This document shows, piece after piece, positions 55,702-64,000 of a DNA stretch of 64,000 nt; the stretch's first letter is position 1, and every line of letters begins with the position of its first letter. A program made the position numbers and the translations under genes. This DNA is from Lutraria lutraria (lineage: Eukaryota > Mollusca > Bivalvia > Venerida > Mactridae). The notes below the pieces were generated by a model. It was not told the origin of the DNA. It did no database searches and was given only the letters and a program-made list of their open reading frames with translations. The DNA lies in assembly GCA_964023205.1 (NCBI GenBank), contig OZ026833.1, positions 38,108,366 to 38,172,365 of the forward strand. Reading direction: 5' to 3'.

Positions 55702-56840
55702 AATTTGTTTCATTTTAATAGCTTCATTTTTTAGGAGGTGAATTTGGATTTTTATACATTTTTGTTTCTTAATTACAAACACCCCATTAAGATATTGTTT
55801 TAGTATCCTTATTTTAGCTTAAATTGTAGATTTTATAAAGCTAAGGAAAAATCAACTGCCTAAATATTTCTACAAAACATGATATTTTTATTCCAATAGT
55901 TCTTTCTATGAGGTAAAATGTCTTGAATTGACATGAATTGTATTAATATTTTTGTCATATTTTTGTAAAGTTCTAGTTATGCCTCTATTTCAAAGAAATG
56001 GGGGTATATATTGCTGGTTTGCTCATGTCCGTCTTTTTTTGCTCGTTGGTAATCAAACCTTGTCTGGCCAATTCGACTGTTTTGGCCTCTTAGGTCTTCA
56101 CTTGGTTTGAAGGTTGGTCAAATACAGATAGATGACCCCTGTTGATAAGGTCTATCAATAGGTCAAAGGTCAACTATCCATTGCTCTTTAGGGGGCATGG
56201 GTGTTTCACAAACACCTCATTAAGTGAGCGTTTTAGTGCCCTTATTTTAACTTTAGATATTATATCAAATAACTTAAAAAAACTTGGGTAGTTGATTTTT
56301 CTGAGCTTTATTCTCTACTAGTATTTTTGCAAAATTTTATTCTTATCCTAGCAGCTATTTCTATTAGGTAAAATGTCTTGAATTGACATGAATTGTATTT
56401 ATATTTTTGTCATATTTAGTTAATTGTAGGGTTATGTTTTAAAGTTCTAGATATGCCCCCACTTTGAAGAAATGGGGGTATATATTGCTGGTTTGCTCAT
56501 GTCCGTCTTTTTTGCTCGTTGGTAATCAAACCTTGTCTGGCCAATTCGACTGTTTTGGCCTCTTAGGTCTTCACTCGGTTTGAAGGTTGGTCAAATATAG
56601 ATAGATGACCCCTGTTGATAAGGTCTATCAATAGGTCAAAGGTCAACTATCCATTTGCCCTTCAGGGGGCATTGGTGTTTCACAAACACCTCATTAAGTG
56701 AGCGTTTAAGTACCCTTATTTTAACTTAAGATATATCAAATAACTTAAAGAACTTAGGTAATTTATTATCCTTAAGTTTATCAAAAAGTAAAGCTAAGGA
56801 AAAATTGACTAACTATTTTTTACGTCTTTGAAACCAAACT

Positions 56841-57760
56841 GTTAATGAAATAAGAAAGGCCAAACTAAATCACAATAATATGTTAGCATAATAACTCCTT
56901 TCCTCTCCATCGACATGGAACCATGGTGAACTTGTCTTAAACCATCTGAATAACATTTGTGGTGATCAAACCCTACTTGATGAATAATTAGGTCCTCAAA
57001 CTCTGCAAAATGATGTGAATGATATCAGCCCTGTCTTGGAACACATTACAATTACAACCTCTAAGATAGAGGATATTATAAAATTTGAACTATCCACTCT
57101 TCTGTCAGACTTTTTTGGCCAGTCTTTGTTCTCTTCTGTTTTTCCTAGCTTTTGGAAAGACAATTTTGTCGCTCCTTGAAGCCATTCTCATGTTGGCAAT
57201 TATCAACCTATATCCCTACATATAATGTACCATAGGGAAACTCCTTGATAGGGTAGTCCACAGACATATGTTAATCATAATAGTGACAATGATCTTCTCA
57301 CCCTGCTTTATCAGTTTTGTATCTGTTGACTCAACAGTTAACCAACTGGCTTATCTATACAACTTCTTCACTGTGACTGTCAATTCCAGAGCTGTATTCT
57401 GTGACATAAGCAAGGCTTTTGACTTAGTCTCACATCATGCTTTCCTCTTCTGACTCAAACATTTTGGGATTTCTGGCAGTCTTTTCAATTGGTTCTCATC
57501 TTATCTAATTGACAGACAGCTAACTGTTGTTCTGCCTGATGCTCAATCAAAATGGAATGATATTAAGACTGGGATTTCACAGGCTCCGAGTCAATTTTGG
57601 GCCCCTGCTTTTCTTGATATTTATTGATGACATTGTTTCTGACATCAGGGCAAACGTCCATGTATTTGCAGATGACACGAGCCTTTACATAGTTGTCAGG
57701 CTTCCATTAACTGCTTCACAAACACTGAATTTTGACCTACAAACAATACCTCTTGAATAA
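56841..57760 (+). pseudogene. LINE RT relic, array unit 4
   Basis: Same open pieces as unit 3 (57268-57453 and 57527-57760), differing by a 3-base change at SPCFISFV (SPCFKSGFV in unit 3) and a few substitutions. The FADD box is kept. Confidence 0.85.
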
Positions 57761-58902
57761 AATTTGTTTCATTTTAATAGTTTCATTTTTTAGGAGGTGA
57801 ATTTGGATTTTTATACATTTTTGTTTCTTAATTACAAACACCTCATTAAGATATTGTTTTAGTATCCTTATTTTAGCTTAAATTGTAGATTTTAGAAAGC
57901 TAAGGAAAAATCAACTGCCTAAATATTTCTACAAAACATGATATTTTTATTCCAATAGTTCTTTCTATGAGGTAAAATGTCTTGAATTGACATGAATTGT
58001 ATTAATATTTTTGTCATATTTTTGTAAAGTTCTAGTTATGTCCTTATTTCAAAGAAATGGGGGTATATATTGCTGGTTTGCTCATGTCCGTCTTTTTTTG
58101 CTCGTTGGTAATCAAACCTTGTCTGGCCAATTCGACTGTTTTGGCCTCTTAGGTCTTCACTTGGTTTGAAGGTTGGTCAAATACAGATAGATGACCCCTG
58201 TTGATAAGGTCTATCAATAGGTCAAAGGTCAACTATCCATTGCTCTTTAGGGGGCATGGGTGTTTCACAAACACCTCATTAAGTGAGCATTTTAGCGCCG
58301 TTATTTTAACTTTAGATATTATATCAAATAACTTAAAAAAACTTGGGTAGTTGATTTTTCTGAGCTTTATTCTCTACCAGTATTTTTGCAAAATTTTATT
58401 CTTATCCTAGCAGCTATTTCTATTAGGTAAAATGTCTTGAATTGACATGAATTGTATTTATATTTTTGTCATATTTAGTTAATTGTAGGGTTATGTTTTA
58501 AAGTTCTAGATATGCCCCCACTTTGAAGAAATGGGGGTATATATTGCTGGTTTGCTCATGTCCGTCTTTTTTGCTCGTTGGTAATCAAACCTTGTCTGGC
58601 CAATTCGACTGTTTTGGCCTCTTAGGTCTTCACTTGGTTTGAAGGTTGGTCAAATATAGATAGATGACCCCTGTTGATAAGGTCTATCAATAGGTCAAAA
58701 GTCAACTATCCATTTGCCCTTTAGGGGGCATTGGTGTTTCACAAACACCTCATTAAGTGAGCGTTTTAGTACCATTATTTTATCTAAGATATATCAAATA
58801 ACTTAAAGAACTTAGGTAGTTTATTATCCTTAAGTTTATCAAAAAGTAAAGCTAACGAAAGATTGACTGCCTAACTATTTTTTACGTCTTTGAAACCAAA
58901 CT

Positions 58903-59823
58903 GTTAATGAAATAAGAAAGGCCAAACTAAATCACAATAATATGTTAGCATAATAACTCCTTTCCTCTCCATCGACATGGAACCATGGTGAACTTGTCTT
59001 AAACCAGCTGAATAACATTTGTGAGGATCAAACCCTACTTGATGAATTATTAGGTCCTCAAACTCTGCAAAATGATGTGAATGATATCAGCCCTGTCTTG
59101 GGCCACGTTACAATTACAACCTCTAAGACAGAGGATATTATAAAATTTGAACTATCCACTCTTCTGTCGGACTTTTTCGGCCAGTCTTTGTTCTCTTCTG
59201 TTTTTCCTAGCTCATGGAAAGACAATTTTGTTGCTCCTTGAAGCCATTCTCATGTTGGCAATTATCAACCTATATCCCTACTTATAATGTACCATAGGGA
59301 AACTCCTTGATAGGGTAGTCCACAGACATATGTTAATCATAATAGTGACAATGATCTTCTCATCCTGCTTTAAATCAGGCTTTGTACCTGTTGACTCAAC
59401 AGTTAACCAACTGGCTTATCTTTACAACTTCTTCACTGTGACTGTCAATTCCAGAGCTGTATTCTGCGACATAAGCAAGGCTTTTGACTTAGTCTCACAT
59501 CATGCTTTCCTCTTCTGACTCAAACATTTTGGGATTTCTGGCAGTCTTTTCAATTGGTTCTCATCTTATCTAATTGACATACAGCTAACTGTTGTTCTGC
59601 CTGATGCTCAATCAAAATGGAATGATATTAAGGCTGGGATTTCACAGGTTCTGAGTCAATATTGGGCCCCTGCTTTTCTTGATATTTATCGATGACATTG
59701 TTTCTGACATCAGGGCAAGCGTCCATATATTTGCAGATGACACAATCCTTTACATAGTTGTCAGGCTTCCATTAACTGCGTCACAAACACTGAATTCTGA
59801 CCTACAAACAATACCTCTTGAAT
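58903..59823 (+). pseudogene. LINE RT relic, array unit 5
   Basis: The motif A piece is open (59330-59518). The motif C piece is closed by a TCTGAGT change and others, and FADDTS reads FADDTI. More diverged from units 3 and 4 than they are from each other, as expected at an array edge. Confidence 0.83.
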
Positions 59824-61122
59824 AAAATTTGTTTCATTTTAATAGTTTCATTTTTTAGGAGGTGAATTTGGATTTTTATACATTTTTGTTTCTTAATTAC
59901 AAACACCTCATTAAGATATCGTTTTAGTATCCTTATTTTAGCTTAAATTGTAGATTTTAGAAAGCTAAGGAAAAATCAACTGCCTAAATATTTCTACAAA
60001 ACATGATATTATTATTCCAATAGTTCTTTCTATTAGGTAAAATGTCTTGAATTGACATGAATTGTATTTATATTTTTGTCATATTTTTGTAAAGTTCTAG
60101 TTATGCCCCTATTTCAAAGAAATGGGGGTATATATTGCTGGTTTGCTCATGTCCGCCTTTTTTGCTCGTTGGTAATCAAACCTTGTCTGGCCAATTCGAC
60201 TGTTTTGGCCTCTTAGGTCTTCACTTGGTTTGAAGGTTGGTCAAATATAGATAGATGACCCCTGTTGATAAGGTCTATCAATAGGTCAAAGGTCAACTGT
60301 CATTTGCCCCTTAGGGGGCATTGGTTATTCACAAAAACACCTCATTAGGTGAGCGTCTTAGTACCCTTATTATAACTTAAGATTATGACAAATGACTTTT
60401 TAAAAAGTTAGGTAGTTGATTTTTCTGAGCTTTATTCTTTATGAATATTTTTACAAAACTTTATTCTTATCCCAGCAGTTATTCCTATTAGGTAAAGAGT
60501 CTGGATTTGACATGATTTGTATTTATATTTTTGTCATATTTTTGTAATTGTAGGGTTCTTTTTTGAAGTTCTAGATATGCCCCCATTTCAAAGAAATGAG
60601 GGTATATATTGCTGGTTTGCTCATGTCCGTCTTTTTTGCTCGTTGGTAATCAAACCTTGTCTGGCCAATTCGACTGTTTTGGCCTCTTAGGTCTTCACTT
60701 GGTTTGAAGGTTGGTCAAATATAGATAGATGACCCCTGTTGATAAGGTCTATCAATAGGTCAAAGGTCAACTATCCATTTGCCCGTTTGGGGCATTGGTG
60801 TTTCACAAACACTTCATTAGGTGAGCGTTTTAGTACCCTTATTTTAACTTAAGATTATGTCAAAGGCCTTTAAAAAATTAGGTCGTTGAATTTTCTGAAG
60901 CTTTATTCTCTATGAGTATTTTTATAAAACTTTATTCTTATCCCAGCAGTTATTTCTATTTGGTAAAATGTCTTGAAATGTCATAATTTGTATAAATATG
61001 GTATTAGAGTAAAATAGCACCATCTCCACATAGGGAAAGCGAGTCCCATTTCCTTGTTGGACGTATTAGTTGCTAAGTACAGTAATGATTAGGTAGTTTT
61101 GATGCTATGGACATTTCTTTCT

Positions 61123-61355
61123 TTACATGCCTACTTTTTCTGTCATGAAAATCGTTTTCGTCAAACTCATTCTTGAAGTAGATGTTTTCTGGATCTGTCT
61201 TTCTGTACTGTTGCCATTAACCAAAGAATGTTGTGGCATCATTAACTTAGTCATGGATTTGATATCCACAAAGTCATAATGCTTCAATGGCACAACAGTG
61301 TATGGCCTTTTTTTTTTGGTTTTCTCACTCTGGCATCTCACTGACTGGATATATA
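61123..61355 (-). CDS. unrecognised minus-strand ORF fragment
   Basis: The minus frame reads KTKKKRPYTVVPLKHYDFVD then IKSMTKLMMPQHS and on to a stop at 61123; its 5' side runs into the MITE at 61356. The composition looks protein-like (KRPYTVVPLxxYDFVDIKS) and could be a piece of an element-encoded or host protein. I do not recognise it, and no splice or start signal is clear. It is probably a relic. Confidence 0.3.
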
Positions 61356-61533
61356 CAGTGTAACCTCCTTGAATGGTCACTTCCCAACTACAGTCACCTT
61401 CCTGTTACAGCCAGTATACTAGCAACCGAGATTGAAGTTTTACTCTATTTTCACTCTTTCAACAACAATCAACTCTTTACAACAGCCAATTTTATTTTCC
61501 TGATCTAATGGCTGTTGTAGGGAGGTTACATTG
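61356..61533. mobile_element. pogo/Tigger-like MITE, copy 5
   Basis: Ends CAGTGTAACCTCCTTGAATG and GTAGGGAGGTTACATTG, TA on both sides, 178 bp. The interior differs from copies 1-4, so it is a related subfamily. Confidence 0.7.
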
Positions 61534-62602
61534 TACCCAGATGAACATTGTTGCTGTTCCAATTGTAGCATGGATGGAATGACTGGTTTGACCAGTGACA
61601 ATGCATTACAGTCATTGATGTCTATGTCATTTACAATGTTAGTAGCATGCAACAATAACATTGAAGTAAACATAGTCTTAACTATCTATGTGCAAATAAC
61701 AAACAATTGTTTGTTGCTCACATGACCGTACTAGAACTTTGAAAATGACAGCATGAAGATCATTCAAATTCAATACCACCTACATGATTACATCTATATG
61801 TGTAATTATGAAAGCATTAATGAATATTTTAGAACTAACATTTCTGAAATAAACAATTTCCTATCTAAGGAATCATCAATGTTAGAGTCTTTTGCTATGG
61901 AAGATTTCCACAGACCATGACGTTTTGTACAACATTCTGATTCCCCGTCAGTTTTAGCAGCTGTTGTAAACAAAGTTTAAATTTTGGGCAACAGACTTTA
62001 GCTTATTAAGGGTACACTGTCTAGCCCTGGTGTGACTCAATTTCTTATTCTTTCTTAACAAAAAGCATTGTCTTCCTGATCTACAAACTCGATAAAATAC
62101 ATGTGTCTAAATCATAACAAAAATCAGCACTTTTCATATATCTCTGTAACACTGCATCTTGACTTAATTACACAAGTAACGCCTTTAGCACTATAAGCAT
62201 ATTTTCCTTGTCTATAAACATTAGTTTTACTTTGACTAACAAAAATCACGATGCCAAATTACTAAGTTAGTTAATTGTTAAAACTCGCATGCGATGATTA
62301 AATCATAGGTATGTCTCTCAGAGAGATGCCCCAGGCACTTAATTCTGAGTTATGCCCCTTGGTACATTGAAAATTGACTAAAAATGTAGTGTCCACCCTC
62401 TAAGTAGACCAATTTTCAACCAATCTTCAGTAAACTTGGTGATTATGTTCATTGACAATCAGCATTTTTGACAAATGTTGCTTATTTTTAAAAAAATATG
62501 TAATTTGCCACTCATAGTATCCCAAACCTTTTGATGGGTGTATTTTGTGACATTTCTTCAATGGTTCTTCACCAAAGATGCCATTATAGTCTTTTCCTGG
62601 AT
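61534..62602. other. no gene seen
   Basis: AT-rich. From about 62320 to 62500 the text GAGTTATGCCCCTTGGTAC and CAATCTTCAGTAAACTTGG resembles dispersed bivalve repeats, without defined ends. Confidence 0.35.
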
Positions 62603-62990
62603 TTACCGCCCCTGATATATGTAATAATTTATATAATCACTTATAAAATATTTGAATGTGCCATCATCTTTCACTACCTTTGGGCAATATGAAGTTGAAG
62701 TCTGTTGTGGTATAATCAGTGTACTTCGTCTTTTATCATGTATCATTCCAGCAATGCATTTTGCTGCAATTTTTGGCAGTGGAACCACCCAGTTACACAC
62801 ACCAGACCAATTCTGATCAAAACAATTGATAGCTTCTGTCCCTTCAACCCACCATCTACAACTGAATCTCATACATTTAGCGTTATAATGACTGGCAAAT
62901 CTATCAACACTGTGTGGACCCCAAACATCGTTTAATTGATTAGAAACTTTTTCTGAAATTCACCAGTCGTCGCAATCTGAACATTTACTT
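62603..62990 (-). pseudogene. DIRS/Ngaro-like retrotransposon RNase H-region relic
   Basis: The minus strand reads SDCDDW, a TGA, then SEKVSNQLNDVWGPHSVDRF then ASHYNAKCMRF, SCRWWVEGTEAINCFDQNW then SGVCNWVVPLPKIAAKCIAG and STLIIPQQTSTSYCPKV. The order DxxDW..WGPHSVDRFA..N....RFNSRFWxPGTEAVDCFxQxW..NWLVPPxxLIxxxI..GTLIVPxWPSAxxWP is typical of the RNase H and following region of tyrosine-recombinase retrotransposons. RT and recombinase are not seen. One stop codon in about 125 codons indicates a moderately old fragment. Confidence 0.75.
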
Positions 62991-63072
62991 AAAATAATCT
63001 ACTCCTTGGTTGATTTTCATGGAATCCCATTAACACTCAAATCAACATTGTGTTTTTCGTAAAATTCATATA

Positions 63073-63245
63073 CAGTGCATCCGCTGAAAAGGAACATCCG
63101 TTGGGAACATCAAAATTATGTTGTTGAGATGTTGTTGCTCTAGAGAAGTTAAATTAGTACTTTAATAAAACAGTGGGAAAAAATCATGCTGTTGTTGAAG
63201 GGAGGTTGTTGCTCAAATGAGGGTTACTCTGGAGAGGTTGTACTG
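63073..63245. mobile_element. pogo/Tigger-like MITE, copy 6 (opposite orientation)
   Basis: The left end CAGTGCATCCGCTGAAAAGG is worn; the right end GGGTTACTCTGGAGAGGTTG then TACTG is clear. The interior GTTGTTGCTCTAGAGAAGTT and TTGAAGGGAGGTTGTTGC is the complement of the other copies. 173 bp, TA on the left. Confidence 0.7.
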
Positions 63246-63524
63246 AATTTTCAAACTGATTTCAAAGTAACTGTCGTTATTGCTACCTAATCTAACAATA
63301 TAAGTAATGTTTTCTTGAATACATTTTGACTAGACAAAATTATTCTGTATATAGCCTCTAAAAAAAGTTGAGCTTTTTCTTGCTTCGTCATCCTTCCAAG
63401 TAGCTATGAATTCTGACATGTTTATCATTACACATTATACTTTGTCATTACACATGCCTACTTCAACAACCCTTGTTGTTTCAGTAAATACATCTGAACA
63501 AAATTTGTTTCTTACCTCAGTGTT

Positions 63525-64000
63525 CAGCCCTTTCAGGCTTCGATGAATACTGATCTTACCTCACCCATTTCCAGAGACATAACTCATGACCTTACTTCAC
63601 CTACTTCCTGAGGTGTGAACAATGAACTAACTTCACCCACTTTCCAGGCTGTGAATACAAACCAAACCGCTTCATTGTCTGAGTGTAATGACACTGACCC
63701 TTCCCACTCATTTCCGGTGGGAGGGGATGAACACTCGCCCATCCCCACCCACCTCCAGAGGTGTGAACTGTATACTAACCTCACTCACTTCAGGGGGTGT
63801 GAATACAAACCCAACCTCACCAGTTACTGAGAGTATGAACACTAGCCCATCCCTACCCACTTTGGGTTGTGTGAACAGTCACTCTTCCATCCCCACCCCC
63901 TTTTGGGGGTGTGAATGCTGATTTAACCTCAGATGCTTCCGGTTTCGTGAGCGCTAAAACTTTCCTATCACATTTCGCGGGTGTAAATTCCGACAAAACC
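63525..64000 (+). repeat. 36-bp minisatellite running off the right edge
   Basis: Diverged units of about 36 bases (34-41), built on GGTGTGAACACTGACCTCAC and CCACTTCC. Unit tags GTGAAC/GTGAAT occur at 63615, 63651, 63763, 63799, 63871 and 63911, among others. The period is a multiple of three, so a 77-codon frame (63688-63921) shows a 12-residue pattern like GVNTNPTSP, but stops elsewhere argue against a real coding repeat. Confidence 0.8.

Larger units (their letters stand above)
50521..60990 (+). repeat. five-unit array of about 2.06 kb: satellite plus LINE relic
   Basis: Two components alternate. A 474-bp satellite holds a hairpin such as CCCCCATTTCAAAGAAATGG, GCTGGTTTGCTCATGTCCGT and ACACCTCATTAGGTGAGCG. 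The tag TATATATTGCTGG occurs at 51805, 52279, 53943, 54417, 56005, 56479, 58064, 58538, 60129 and 60603, with gaps alternating 474 and about 1,590-1,660. Five LINE reverse-transcriptase relics, 2,059-2,155 bases apart, fill the long gaps. Units at 54.8-58.8 kb are nearly identical, so amplification is recent. Confidence 0.93.

Overview
This is eukaryotic nuclear DNA, most likely from a bivalve mollusc. Evidence: AT-rich sequence, genes split by GT-AG introns, a U2 snRNA sequence, tRNA-derived SINEs, LINE, hAT-like and pogo-like elements, a tyrosine-recombinase retroelement relic, and the hairpin-ended repeats (start TTTTTAGCTCACNTG, end GGGCCATNNTGGCCCTCTT) that I know from bivalve genomes. 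Little of the window codes for protein; transposons and tandem repeats dominate.

The one clear protein gene is a plus-strand copper-transporting P-type ATPase (ATP7). Five confident coding exons (30887-31991, 32230-32433, 35550-35713, 36458-36619, 38286-38365) join in frame. They encode the N-terminal copper-binding array: six complete CxxC heavy-metal-associated (HMA) domains plus the second half of a seventh, and then the approach to the first membrane helix. The ATPase core must lie beyond the window. Possible 5' exons are at about 960-1320, 2466-2592 and 9597-9680 (the last with a good start codon), but the exon with the first half of HMA1 was not found. ATP7 introns carry a U2 snRNA-like sequence with an internal duplication, a pogo-like MITE seven bases inside a splice donor, a minus-strand LINE relic and a 17-bp minisatellite.

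Region by region: 1-2.6 kb holds possible 5' exons. 2.6-9.35 kb is a T-rich nested tandem array whose 60-70 bp monomers each look like a 3' splice site. 9.6-14.1 kb has MITEs and a SINE relic. 14.8-17.4 kb has a tentative small minus-strand gene. 17.9-21.8 kb has a promoter-like block, a broken THAP-domain exon, a palindrome-ended transposon and a THAP-transposase-like tail ORF. 22-30.4 kb is dense in mobile elements, including one nest of three insertions. 30.9-38.4 kb is ATP7. 39-50.5 kb has a promoter-like CpG-rich patch, a 200-bp assembly gap, MITEs, a 1.75-kb terminal-inverted-repeat element carrying a LINE fragment, an hAT-type MITE with a perfect 8-bp duplication, and a SINE. 50.5-61 kb is a five-unit array of about 2.06 kb combining a 474-bp satellite with an internally deleted LINE reverse transcriptase relic. 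61-64 kb has MITEs, a DIRS/Ngaro-like RNase H relic and a 36-bp minisatellite running off the edge.

All calls come from reading the sequence; no database search was run.
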